Counted from the stretch's first letter, positions 1 to 6,518 are shown. The stretch is 38,587 nt of DNA from Clostridia bacterium (GCA_017430225.1 JAFRNK010000008.1:1-38587); one strand, 5' to 3'. Notes: a model not told the origin generated them from the letters alone. Program-made: numbers and translations.

Positions 1-68
1 CCCCATTGTTATACACGATTTTCGGCCCTTAAGCCACACCGATTTCTATCACTTCGTTCACCTCGACA

Positions 69-126
69 CAAAGTGCCTGTCACTTGAGCCACACCGACGC
101 GTGTATCTCAAGAGGCAGGCGCTTTG
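69..126. repeat. Long imperfect hairpin in left flank
   Basis: Two 20-nt arms (69-88 and 107-126) are inverted copies with about four mismatches. The loop itself contains ACAC/GTGT complementarity. The rest of 1-288 shows no convincing gene. A 10-mer gccacaccga is repeated at 33 and 88. The region is chromosome downstream of the tRNA-Val gene before the element inserted. It could be a transcribed stem-loop or a remnant of a small repeat. Confidence 0.5.
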
Positions 127-288
127 TTATGCAAGACGGTGAACACTCCGGATTTTGAACACCCCTCCGGGCAGTGGAAAAGAATACATCGTTCGGAAAT
201 CATCTGTTTTTCGATGTGAACGGCGTGATGAATTCTGCCCGGTTTAAGCTCTCCAAAATGAACATATCAGCTTCCGGAGAAAATGAAA

Positions 289-319
289 AACCCTCGAAAA
301 CGTAGTGTTTTCAAGGGTT
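289..319 (-). terminator. Original tRNA-Val terminator, displaced
   Basis: Stem AACCCT-c-GAAAAC pairs with GTTTTC-a-AGGGTT around a 5-nt loop. On the minus strand it is followed by a T-rich tract (TTTTTCATTT). It lies 5 bp from the left attachment repeat, exactly where the terminator of the leftward tRNA-Val gene would have been before the 8.2-kb insertion. Confidence 0.7.
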
Positions 320-323
320 TGTG

Positions 324-344
324 GTGGTCGCAACAGGACTCGAA
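324..344. repeat. attL core, copy of tRNA-Val 3' end
   Basis: Identical over 21 bp to 8531-8551, which is the 3' acceptor and T-arm part of tRNA-Val. Identity stops at 345 (t) versus 8552 (c). This is the attachment site copy left after site-specific recombination. Confidence 0.9.
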
Positions 345-449
345 TTCGATGGATGTCAATTTTTGGCACATATTTGGATTTTTGGAAACATTGATGGCAC
401 AATCGTTTCCGGTACTTGAAACATGTGGAGACATGCTCGGAAATGCTCG

Positions 450-482
450 AATTGTGGTCAAAATTATGGTCAATTGTGGTCA
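450..482. repeat. Arm-type repeats AATTRTGGTCA, left cluster (3 copies)
   Basis: Three copies of AATTRTGGTCA start at 450, 462 and 472, i.e. about one helical turn apart. Two more copies lie at 8445 and 8457 near the other end. Position inside both ends and spacing suggest integrase arm-binding sites. The rest of 345-666 shows no convincing gene, only terminators for the leftward genes. Confidence 0.6.
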
Positions 483-531
483 GGCTTTCATGCAGTATCT
501 GGTTCTCTTTTTATACATGGGCAGAAGAAAA

Positions 532-553
532 GGATCAGCATGTTCACTGATCC
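532..553 (-). terminator. Possible back-up terminator of leftward cargo operon
   Basis: GGATCAG/CTGATCC stem with an 8-nt loop. On the minus strand it is followed by TTTTCTTCT. It lies about 130 bp downstream of the stop at 683. Confidence 0.4.
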
Positions 554-666
554 CATCATATCAAAAAAGAGGACGCTATCATAGGTGTTGTCCCAGATAA
601 TGAATCTGAGTTCACGCCTCCTGCATCCTCATATAAAGTATAGACGAAATCACATGGTAAGTCAAC

Positions 667-692
667 TAAAAAGGCGACCTTCTCAGGTCACC
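667..692 (-). terminator. Terminator overlapping stop of 78-aa gene
   Basis: On the minus strand GGTGACCT-gaga-AGGTCGCC is followed by TTTTTA. The stem overlaps the stop codon of the leftward 78-residue gene. Confidence 0.7.
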
Positions 693-919
693 TCAGAATG
701 TATAAGTGGTTTCTTTCCTATTCTGCCCCTTACCGTTGCCCTGTGTCCTCTGACGAATCCTGCCTGATATGCTGTGACTACTGCCTCATATACCATGTTT
801 GGATTCCTTGTGCGGAAAAACTCGTCGAGCAGTTCTTTAAGTTCATTCACGGATAGATCATAGGTGATTGGCATTTTCTTATTTGCTTCAGCTGCTAACT
901 TTTTGATACTGCTTTTCAT
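683..919 (-). CDS. Small hypothetical protein of the element
   Basis: 78 residues, basic, with an N-terminal MKSSIKKLAAEANKK stretch and a helical middle (VNELKELLDEFF). I recognise no family. The start is well supported by AGGAG six bases upstream of ATG. It begins 9 bp after the stop of the 104-residue gene and so is the second gene of a two-gene leftward operon. A terminator overlaps its stop codon. It occupies the accessory end of the element next to attL, where satellites usually carry cargo. No membrane segment or cysteine motif is visible. Confidence 0.6.
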   Translation of the reverse strand: MKSSIKKLAAEANKKMPITYDLSVNELKELLDEFFRTRNPNMVYEAVVTAYQAGFVRGHRATVRGRIGKKPLIHSEVT

Positions 920-928
920 ATCTGTCTC

Positions 929-1243
929 CTATTCTGTCTGACTCAGGGTGAAGAATCGTGCCTTGTAGATCGCACCGTCGCCTTTGCTGCCGTAGATCAG
1001 GTCGACACCGAATACTGCCTTGCTGCCGTGGATCACTTCTCGTCCAATGGCTTTCCAGCCTGACCATGTGTTGACAGCTTCGACGATGCCTGCAGCTGCT
1101 TTCGCTGCTTCGATGCGTGCTGCATTCACTGTCTCAGCTTTTGCACACAGCCATGCGCGGTGAAGTGCTTCGCTGAAACTGATAAGATGTTTCCGGAAGA
1201 TCACCCATGCGCTGCTCATGATCCTGCTGAGATTCCACTTCAA
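929..1243 (-). CDS. Small phage/ICE-type hypothetical protein
   Basis: 104 residues starting at TTG. The start is chosen because a strong purine-rich site (GGAAGGGGG) lies about ten bases upstream; an internal ATG (MSSAW) has no comparable site. The N-terminal pattern (MKWNLSRIM, then EALHRAWLCAKAE) resembles short proteins common in mobile elements of Firmicutes, function unknown. It is the first gene of a leftward pair, behind a leader of nearly 300 nt and a TTGATA-17-TATACT promoter. No catalytic motif is visible. Confidence 0.6.
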   Translation of the reverse strand: MKWNLSRIMSSAWVIFRKHLISFSEALHRAWLCAKAETVNAARIEAAKAAAGIVEAVNTWSGWKAIGREVIHGSKAVFGVDLIYGSKGDGAIYKARFFTLSQTE

Positions 1244-1537
1244 TGCTCCATCCCCCTTCCTAAAAATGGTGGGCTGTATCGTCGCCCTGCACGCCTGTTC
1301 TTTTCTCAGGTGTCAACCCGTCTCATTCCGTGTCCGTCACCGCTGTTCTCGGTTCGCAGGTTTCCGGCTGTCTTTTCCAGCTGTCACCTCGTGTCGTGAT
1401 GGCTCCGGCGGTTCGGTGCGAGTGGCGGTGGGCTTTTTGTTACCATCGGACTTCCTGCCGTGGAGCTTTTCTCCAAATCCCGTTCCGCTCTTGTCTTGCC
1501 GTCTCATTCCGACCTTGACTCGCGCTTCCCTTACCGT
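1244..1537 (-). promoter_or_regulatory. Long untranslated leader of leftward cargo operon
   Basis: About 290 nt lie between the predicted start of transcription (near 1537) and the TTG start at 1243. No open frame with a start and ribosome site is apparent on either strand. The minus strand contains GGAATGAGACGG twice (near 1499-1510 and 1318-1329). Function unknown. Confidence 0.4.
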
Positions 1538-1543
1538 GACTAT

Positions 1544-1572
1544 AGTATAGCATATCTGTACATATATATCAA
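1544..1572 (-). promoter_or_regulatory. Promoter for the leftward cargo operon
   Basis: On the minus strand TTGATA (1567-1572) and TATACT (1544-1549) are separated by exactly 17 bp. It diverges from the ribbon-helix-helix promoter, and one TGTACA site (1557-1562) lies inside its spacer. Confidence 0.65.
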
Positions 1573-1632
1573 TATGTCATACCCAACAAATATTGTACAG
1601 ATATATTGTGCAATATGTATAATTGTACAATT
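1557..1632. promoter_or_regulatory. Cluster of TGTRCA operator-like sites
   Basis: TGTACA or TGTGCA occurs at 1557, 1594, 1607 and 1624. Two are embedded in longer palindromes: ATATTGTGCAATAT (1603-1616, one mismatch) and AATTGTACAATT (1621-1632, perfect). They lie between and within the divergent promoters of the RHH gene and the cargo operon. Autoregulation by the RHH protein is an inference. Confidence 0.5.
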
Positions 1633-1651
1633 ATATGTGTTATGCTATAAT
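1623..1651 (+). promoter_or_regulatory. Promoter of the RHH gene
   Basis: TTGTAC (1623-1628), 17-bp spacer, TATAAT (1646-1651), just upstream of the ribosome site AGGGGG at 1661. The perfect palindrome AATTGTACAATT overlaps the -35 box. Confidence 0.65.
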
Positions 1652-1672
1652 TTTCTGTGAAGGGGGTAGTGT

Positions 1673-1903
1673 ATGATGGCAACTACTAAAGCACAGATTC
1701 GAGCTACTAACAAGTATATGGCAAAAGCCTATGATTCTTTGCGTATCATTGTTCCTAAGGGGCGAAAATTGACCGTAGAGACTTATGCTCGTGAACATGG
1801 GCAATCTGTCAACGGCTTAGTTAATGAATTGTTGGCTGCTGCTATCGGAATTGAGAAGGATAGCTGGAAACTGCCAATGCCGGAAGGACGTGAAGCAGAA
1901 TGA
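1673..1903 (+). CDS. Arc/ribbon-helix-helix-type small DNA-binding protein
   Basis: 76 residues. Residues about 25-60 (RIIVPKGRK, then a helix-turn-helix-like VNGLVNELLAAAIG) have the short strand plus two helices typical of Arc/MetJ ribbon-helix-helix proteins. These dimerise and bind palindromes. AGGGGG precedes two tandem ATGs (1673 and 1676); either can be used. The gene overlaps the following 55-codon frame by ATGA, so the two are probably co-translated. Four TGTRCA sites in the upstream region are candidate operators. It could be an antitoxin-like regulator or simply the element's accessory-region repressor. Confidence 0.75.
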   Translation: MMATTKAQIRATNKYMAKAYDSLRIIVPKGRKLTVETYAREHGQSVNGLVNELLAAAIGIEKDSWKLPMPEGREAE

Positions 1904-2067
1904 CAGAAGAACAACAGAAAGAATTCGAGAAAGAGCTAAGCGAATTGACAGAGGAGTTAAAAGGACAATTACAGGGTCCACCGCGGTACGTCTTAACAGG
2001 AGAAATTATTCCTGAAGAAAGCCTAAAACGGAACTACAAAAATGAAGATCAACTTCACAGTCACTGA
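1900..2067 (+). CDS. Small acidic partner of the RHH protein
   Basis: 55 codons, ATG overlapping the upstream stop as ATGA. The N-terminal half is strongly charged and helical (MTEEQQKEFEKELSELTEEL); the rest (residues 26-36) includes GPPRYVLTGEI. No family is recognised. The tight overlap with the DNA-binding gene and the presence of a full start and stop argue that it is real. A toxin or a co-regulator role is possible, but nothing in the sequence proves either. Its length is below usual gene-calling cutoffs. Confidence 0.55.
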   Translation: MTEEQQKEFEKELSELTEELKGQLQGPPRYVLTGEIIPEESLKRNYKNEDQLHSH

Positions 2068-2078
2068 TGTCTTACGGC

Positions 2079-2178
2079 TTGACAGTCTTGATAACATCGT
2101 CTATACTCATAGTTGAAGGCGTAGGAGGCGTATGATCAGATTTATCTGGTGCTGCACTTATGATTGCGCCTTCTTTTT
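2079..2178 (+). ncRNA. Small RNA gene (about 65 nt) with consensus promoter
   Basis: TTGACA (2079-2084), 17 bp, TATACT (2102-2107) predicts transcription from about 2113. From 2115 GAAGGCG pairs with CGCCTTC (2167-2173) and is followed by TTTTT, an intrinsic terminator. The RNA is therefore about 60-66 nt, essentially a closed hairpin with an inner CAGAT/ATCTG helix. No reading frame with a start is apparent. Family not recognised; an antisense or protein-binding regulatory RNA is conceivable. Confidence 0.6.
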
Positions 2179-2181
2179 ATA

Positions 2182-2211
2182 TTGACAATGCCTGACTGCT
2201 TCGCTTATACT
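2182..2211 (+). promoter_or_regulatory. Promoter of the large structured RNA
   Basis: TTGACA (2182-2187), 18-bp spacer, TATACT (2206-2211). Predicted start near 2218-2220, 40 bp after the preceding small RNA terminator. Confidence 0.7.
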
Positions 2212-2218
2212 AATAAGC

Positions 2219-2577
2219 GGACCATCTGAGCTTGTGCTATTGGGCAATTGGAGCCTCTTACCGACAAGCCGGATGACTTCAAAGAAGCAAGTGATGTGCG
2301 CCGGGTAAACTCAGTTTCAGCTGACCCCCGGCAAGAGGCCTGGCTTGCTTCTAAACAGGAGATGTGTCCGCACGCCTGGCACCAGTATTGGTGCCCGCCT
2401 GCGGGGGTTACCGCTCCTGTTCTGAAGGGGCCAAAGGCATGACTGGGTTACCAGCAACTGCGAGGCGTTTAGCGCTTGCAACCCCTTCACAAAGATAAGA
2501 GTGTTCGATTTCGGACTCGGACCTTGCTCTATATTGGGACAAGCCGAGTGGGCCGAAGTCGGGCACTCTTTCTTTTG
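2219..2577 (+). ncRNA. Large structured RNA, about 360 nt, family unknown
   Basis: It begins after a consensus promoter and ends in a terminator hairpin (AGAGTG 2498-2503 with CACTCT 2564-2569, then TTCTTTT). Visible helices are: GCCTCTT 2253-2259 with AAGAGGC 2333-2339; GAAGCAAG 2284-2291 with CTTGCTTC 2344-2351, which crosses the previous helix and so forms a pseudoknot; GCCGGG 2300-2305 with CCCGGC 2327-2332; CAGGAG 2356-2361 with CTCCTG 2414-2419; the perfect GGCACCA-gtat-TGGTGCC hairpin at 2378-2395; GAAGGGG 2424-2430 with CCCCTTC 2482-2488 enclosing CTGG-gtta-CCAG. No protein frame is convincing. It is not tmRNA, RNase P, 6S or SRP by any motif I can see. Confidence 0.7.
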
Positions 2578-2705
2578 TAGAAGTATGCCCTCTGGCATTT
2601 GCATTTTAAGGGGCTTTCCTGCGTTTCCAGCTGAGAGCAGTAGTGTTTATACGGCTCATGCTTCAGAAACGATTTTAGATCTCGCAGAATTGAAAATAGA
2701 GGGTA

Positions 2706-3179
2706 TTATTCCTCGCTGCACTGATCCGGCATGATAACTACACCGGACTGTTCAATGCTCGGTTCCGTGTTATCCGGATAGATGGTTTTCAGCACACATG
2801 CCACGTCACGCAGCGCGCCGACCATGTTCCGCAATGCTCTTGTATCGACTTTCTTGAACCGCAGCTCACTTTTACCGATGACATAGTTGTATAGTGCAGC
2901 ATCATCGGTCATGCAGTTGTTCAGCAGCGCAATTGCTTTATTCGTCGCGGTCATAATATCATCAATCGCGCGTGCATCTTTCTGACCCATATTCGATAAT
3001 ACCTTTTTCAATACGGTTCTTTTATACTCTGCCCGTTCTTCTGTATATCTATCCGCTTTCGCGTGCTTCTTCAACGTATCAATGGGTATCTGGACTTCAG
3101 CTGCTAATTCCTGCAGGCTCATATCACCTGTTACATATTGGAGCTTTATTTTCGTCCAGTCATATTTTGTTTTTCCCAT
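2706..3179 (-). CDS. Terminase small subunit-like protein
   Basis: 157 residues. The N-terminal helix-turn-helix (YDWTKIKLQYVTG, then LQELAAEVQIPIDTLKKHAK, about residues 5-42) is the pattern seen in phage small terminases and related DNA-recognition proteins. A charged helical segment follows. GAGGTGG precedes the ATG, and the gene overlaps the upstream 83-residue frame by 34 bp. It is the last gene of the leftward operon, and no large terminase follows. A satellite TerS that redirects a helper phage's packaging would sit here. The family call rests on motif appearance only; a generic HTH protein is possible. Confidence 0.5.
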   Translation of the reverse strand: MGKTKYDWTKIKLQYVTGDMSLQELAAEVQIPIDTLKKHAKADRYTEERAEYKRTVLKKVLSNMGQKDARAIDDIMTATNKAIALLNNCMTDDAALYNYVIGKSELRFKKVDTRALRNMVGALRDVACVLKTIYPDNTEPSIEQSGVVIMPDQCSEE

Positions 3180-3397
3180 GGCTCCACCTCATATACTTTA
3201 ATCAGCTTCTCAGCATAAGGACACAAGCACCATTTGTATTGATCGCAATAATTCCGCTTGTGCCATAATGCCGTGACTTGTGTGTCAAATGCGAATACCT
3301 GACGCGCTCTGTGTATCCGGCTTTCACATTGTATTTCATAACCTTCATAATGCTCATAAAACGGACAGATAGCCCTTGCATTCTCGGTCAAATTCAT
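3146..3397 (-). CDS. Cysteine-rich small phage protein
   Basis: 83 residues with five cysteines (about positions 12, 24, 50, 57, 59) and a CPFYEHYEGYEIQCE start that is familiar from small proteins in clostridial phages. A metal-binding fold is plausible. No clear ribosome site precedes the ATG; it starts 15 bp after the stop of the upstream gene, so it may depend on coupled translation. Function unknown. Confidence 0.6.
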   Translation of the reverse strand: MNLTENARAICPFYEHYEGYEIQCESRIHRARQVFAFDTQVTALWHKRNYCDQYKWCLCPYAEKLIKVYEVEPWEKQNMTGRK

Positions 3398-3412
3398 AGT
3401 GTCATTTGTGCG

Positions 3413-3874
3413 TTATTTGTGCCGTTTCGCACAGTCGGCACACAGCACAGAACCAAAGCGGTTCTTCGTATATTCTGCGACTTTCGCAGCAGTCATATCA
3501 CCAGCTGCGGTGATCCGCTTTCCGCAGCACTCGCAAATGCCGGATACCTTTTCCAGCTTGATCCTCACAGCATCGACCTGGTCACCGAATGCGCTGACCT
3601 TCTTAACCACGAGCGCGATATTCAGACCAGACCATTCCTCAATATACGGCGTGCCAGCCAGCTTCTCGATCATCTTTGCGTTTGTATGGTTCAGGATCAT
3701 GGGCTTTAAGTCCTTCTGCCGGAAGTACAGCACCATGCAATCCGACTTCCTGCCCTCAGCTGCGGTGACTGTCTCCTCGGTGACCTTGTCAATAGTGGCA
3801 AGTTTCTCCTCACCACGTTCGAAAGCGTATGATCCTAAATAATCCGGATTAGTCAGCTTTTTCCAGTGTGTCAT
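3413..3874 (-). CDS. Phage protein with C-terminal zinc-ribbon-like motif
   Basis: 153 residues. The N-terminal three quarters (MTHWKKLTNPDYLGSYAFE, and PYIEEWSG near residue 76) match a conserved phage protein usually found near recombination nucleases. The C-terminus carries CECC near residue 114 and CADC near residue 146, a four-cysteine zinc-binding arrangement. It follows the RecE-like nuclease gene by 6 bp in one operon, so a recombination or single-strand-DNA role is likely, but the exact function is not known to me. Confidence 0.6.
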   Translation of the reverse strand: MTHWKKLTNPDYLGSYAFERGEEKLATIDKVTEETVTAAEGRKSDCMVLYFRQKDLKPMILNHTNAKMIEKLAGTPYIEEWSGLNIALVVKKVSAFGDQVDAVRIKLEKVSGICECCGKRITAAGDMTAAKVAEYTKNRFGSVLCADCAKRHK

Positions 3875-3880
3875 ATATGC

Positions 3881-4654
3881 TTACTCCTCATCTATCGCCC
3901 ATGCCGGAACATCAAGCTCGTCAGTCTGGTAGCCAGGCCAATCATCGGTATCAATACAATGCTTTAGTTTATCCATCAGTTGCCAACGTGTATAAGCACC
4001 TAATTCCAGAAACTGCTCGGATGCTTTGAAAACATGTACTGCATACGGCGGTTTCTTCTCGATTGCGATGAAGTACCAGTCAGGTCGGTTTCCTGTCACC
4101 GCTTCGATGCCATCCAGATAGTGCGCTGCCTGCACATGGTATCCGTAACTGATAGCATCGCGCTGAAATGCCCGTGTGCTGCAGTCCGTTGTGGTTTTCA
4201 GGTCGATCACGGCAGCAGCTGAGAATGCGTCGACTCTGCACTTGCATGGAAGTCCGGTTTCCTTATCCATCCAGAATAGTGCTTCTTCTCTGCTGGTGTT
4301 ACTGATCAGTGATTTTGCTGTTTTATCCATCCTGAATGCGTGGAGCATTCCGCGAATCTGCTGCATCTCACTACGAGACAGAATGACTGCATCCTCGTCC
4401 TGATCCCTGAGCCAGTTCTTATACAGTTCCTTCCCACCTTTAGTCCGTACATCTACATCCGGTGCTTCGACGTATGACGCTTTGAAAATCTCTGGTGTCA
4501 GGATCGCTGCATGTACCGCGCGACCTAACCGCAGTGATGGTGTATCCTCTGACGGATTATTGAGCGCGTACTGATAATGCGCTGGACTTTTCCGGATTTC
4601 CCATAAGGTACTTTTATTGATCCCGTGAGCTGCTCGGTATTCAGCTTCAGTCAT
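3881..4654 (-). CDS. RecE-like PD-(D/E)XK exonuclease
   Basis: 257 residues from the ATG at 4654, chosen because GGAGAAGG lies just upstream; a longer frame to 4780 would run through the upstream gene. It shows LRLGRAVHAAILTPE, then CKCRVDAFSAAAVIDLKTTTDCS (core D and D-x-K residues) and YGYHVQAAHYLDG. These are hallmarks of phage RecE/lambda-exonuclease-type PD-(D/E)XK nucleases that resect double-stranded DNA for annealing-based recombination. The gene overlaps the DUF5681-like gene by 8 bp. A RecT-type annealing protein is not recognisable next to it. Confidence 0.8.
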   Translation of the reverse strand: MTEAEYRAAHGINKSTLWEIRKSPAHYQYALNNPSEDTPSLRLGRAVHAAILTPEIFKASYVEAPDVDVRTKGGKELYKNWLRDQDEDAVILSRSEMQQIRGMLHAFRMDKTAKSLISNTSREEALFWMDKETGLPCKCRVDAFSAAAVIDLKTTTDCSTRAFQRDAISYGYHVQAAHYLDGIEAVTGNRPDWYFIAIEKKPPYAVHVFKASEQFLELGAYTRWQLMDKLKHCIDTDDWPGYQTDELDVPAWAIDEE

Positions 4655-4973
4655 GATCCTTCTCCTCGGCTGCTGCCCATACTTCTTCGAGTAAACGGTC
4701 GAGCTTTTCCATAGTACCCATTTCCTGATCAGAAACTGTGACCGTAGGCTTTCCAAACGTTCGATCAAGTATGATCTCAATGGCTTTCAGTTTTGCTGAT
4801 GCGCTGGTGTCAGGAGATTCCAGCATGATTTCCAGCTGCTCGACTGCCAACGGTGTTAGTTGCCGGATCGCTTCGAGTGCGTCACGCTGTGCGACTGTCA
4901 GTGCAGGTCGACCACTCGGATTCCCTGATGATCCTTTGCAAAACTGACCTGTTTTTTCCCTGTTAGCAGGCAT
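4647..4973 (-). CDS. DUF5681-like small phage protein
   Basis: 108 residues. The N-terminal GNPSGRPALTVAQRDALEAIR segment, with its GNPSGRP signature, is typical of DUF5681 proteins of phages and mobile elements. A helical middle and acidic C-terminus follow. The ATG at 4973 has GAGGTG six bases upstream; an upstream GTG (4982) has its purines too close. It overlaps both neighbours slightly, so it is inside a tightly packed operon. The biochemical role of the family is unknown to me. Confidence 0.7.
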   Translation of the reverse strand: MPANREKTGQFCKGSSGNPSGRPALTVAQRDALEAIRQLTPLAVEQLEIMLESPDTSASAKLKAIEIILDRTFGKPTVTVSDQEMGTMEKLDRLLEEVWAAAEEKDHD

Positions 4974-5295
4974 GGGGATCACCTCTTTCGTAAAGTTTCA
5001 GCCAATCTTCCAATAACATGGTTACATGCCAGTCCTCGCAGTTGCGTCGGTGAAAGACGGCTGGCAGTCCGTCATTGAATCGCTCTGAATCCCTGATCGA
5101 CTGAGCCATTGCATCATGCAGCTTCAAGTGTTCAGTTCGCTTCACTTCGATATGAACATCTGGTAAACCGACTACATCCGGAATACTGCCATACGTTTGT
5201 GAACCACCGCGCCGTACTGAATACCCATGCCGTTGAAGGATGTCAACCAGTTCACGTTCTCCGGCTGCACCTTTGCGCTGAGACTGTCTACCCAT
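4963..5295 (-). CDS. Hjc-type Holliday junction resolvase/PD-(D/E)XK nuclease
   Basis: 110 residues. GERE (about 13-16), PDVVGLPD (about 39-46) and HIEVKR (about 48-53) supply the Glu, Asp and E-x-K residues of the archaeal-Hjc-like nuclease fold. Length is normal for the phage version. Its ATG overlaps the replication gene's stop as TAATG. It probably resolves recombination or replication intermediates of the element. Confidence 0.8.
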   Translation of the reverse strand: MGRQSQRKGAAGERELVDILQRHGYSVRRGGSQTYGSIPDVVGLPDVHIEVKRTEHLKLHDAMAQSIRDSERFNDGLPAVFHRRNCEDWHVTMLLEDWLKLYERGDPHAC

Positions 5296-5957
5296 TATCG
5301 TATACCTCTCAGATACTCGATAAACTTTTCATCATTATTGAGTCGCTCGATAAGCCCCTCTAAAGAGCTCCTTCCCTTTTCTTCGTTGAGAGCGGTAATA
5401 ACTTTAAAATTAGAGCATGAAATACCTTTTTCACTTGCGATATTAATAGCATCTCTCATGGTGAAAGAGTGGGTTCCCTCTCGGGGCTCTCCTTCCTGAT
5501 CTTGACTGGGCTCTACTGGGCTTTTTAAACTGGGCTCTACTGGGCTAAGCTTTACTATGCTCCGATCTGTCGCCGTATTGGTTCCATCTTGGATACAGTA
5601 TGGTTCCATATTGGAAACAATCTCGATCCTACGGTCTTTATTTACGAAAGTCTGGGCAAATTCTGTCTGAAACTTTGTAGGATGATATCGGTCTTTCTTC
5701 AGTTCGTTATTGATATTCCAGTCGAGTATTACGATGACTCCGCTGTCAAACCGATAGATGAAATCATGGTCGATCAGCTCTTGTATCTCTTTTTCTCCGG
5801 TTCGCGACAATAGTTCCGGCAAAGCTGAGTCACTCTGAAAACCATCATCGTCTGCACTCATGGACAAATAGAAATACAAGCATTTTGCACCGTGTGATAG
5901 ATTGAGGAATTTGCCTTTGCAGGTTATCTGTTTTGAGAACATGCGTTTTTCAGCCAC
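5295..5957 (-). CDS. DnaD/replisome-organiser-type replication protein
   Basis: 220 residues from a GTG at 5957 preceded by GGGGTGG; a TTG 45 bp further upstream has no ribosome site. The N-terminus (VAEKRMFSKQI, then LYFYLSMSADDDGFQ, ELIDHDFIYRF) is the winged-helix module of phage replication organisers. A Ser/Pro/Glu-rich linker follows, with SPVEPSLKSPVEPS repeated, and then a short helical C-terminus. The start of the operon's replication module fits this role. Origin binding would most likely be within or near this gene; no clear iteron set was seen. Confidence 0.7.
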   Translation of the reverse strand: MAEKRMFSKQITCKGKFLNLSHGAKCLYFYLSMSADDDGFQSDSALPELLSRTGEKEIQELIDHDFIYRFDSGVIVILDWNINNELKKDRYHPTKFQTEFAQTFVNKDRRIEIVSNMEPYCIQDGTNTATDRSIVKLSPVEPSLKSPVEPSQDQEGEPREGTHSFTMRDAINIASEKGISCSNFKVITALNEEKGRSSLEGLIERLNNDEKFIEYLRGIR

Positions 5958-6086
5958 GTGATCACCACCCCTGGCTTTCAATAGCCGTGATAATTCCTTC
6001 AAGGATGACCAGAAGCGAAAGCCCCTGTCCCTCCAACCGCTGCGCGAATATTATCTCGTGGCACACATGCTGACGTTTACCGACGG

Positions 6087-6287
6087 TCACGATGCCACCG
6101 CCTTTTCAGCCTGCCGACTGAGCCAATCGTCGAATTCACGAATCGGGATCAGTACACGCCGACCGACGCGAATGTGGGGGAGAGGATCATCCTGTCTCCG
6201 GATCAGTGCGTCGAGCGTGATAAGACCGATACCCATGGTTTCTGCTGTTTCCTCACGCGAGAATACACGCTTGACTGTTTCGCTCAT
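6087..6287 (-). CDS. Excisionase/AlpA-type HTH protein
   Basis: 66 residues with a MerR-like winged helix. FSREETAETMGIGLITLDALIRR is the helix-turn-helix, followed by PHIRVGRRVLIPIREFDDWL, the signature of excisionase and AlpA-type proteins. It overlaps the Cro-like gene's stop. Expected roles are excision together with the integrase and/or activation of the leftward operon. The 129 bp between it and the replication gene hold no clear gene. Confidence 0.8.
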   Translation of the reverse strand: MSETVKRVFSREETAETMGIGLITLDALIRRQDDPLPHIRVGRRVLIPIREFDDWLSRQAEKAVAS

Positions 6288-6469
6288 CGTGATACTCTCC
6301 TCTCTCCAATCTCCTTGATGATGTCCAGAATACGGTTCTTCTCATCTTCTGGTAGCTCTCGACGTAATTTGCGTGAAAAGTTGCCGTCTGTGATTCCTAG
6401 CTTTTCAGCAATCTCCCAGAGACGAACACCTGCTCCGGCTGCTTTGAGCTTGATTTCTTGGTTGGTCAT
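6284..6469 (-). CDS. Cro-like HTH regulator
   Basis: 61 residues from the ATG at 6469 with AAGGAG seven bases upstream. A longer frame to 6496 lacks a site. IKLKAAGAGVRLWEIAEKLG then ITDGNFSRKLRREL is a lambda-repressor-like helix-turn-helix, a common first gene of the early operon in Gram-positive phages. It is divergent from the CI-like repressor, with the two promoters overlapping in between. Confidence 0.75.
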   Translation of the reverse strand: MTNQEIKLKAAGAGVRLWEIAEKLGITDGNFSRKLRRELPEDEKNRILDIIKEIGERRVSR

Positions 6470-6489
6470 GAAATTCTCCTTTCTAGTGC

Positions 6490-6518
6490 TTGACAAACTC
6501 GGCTTGTAGCACTACAAT
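6490..6518 (+). promoter_or_regulatory. Rightward promoter of the repressor-integrase operon
   Basis: TTGACA (6490-6495), 17-bp spacer, TACAAT (6513-6518). Its -10 box is one half of the palindrome CTACAATcATTGTAG (6512-6526). Confidence 0.75.

Noticed and set aside
2219-2577. Identification as tmRNA, RNase P RNA, 6S, SRP RNA or a group I intron
   Set aside because: None of the diagnostic conserved stretches of these families are visible; left as an unassigned structured RNA.
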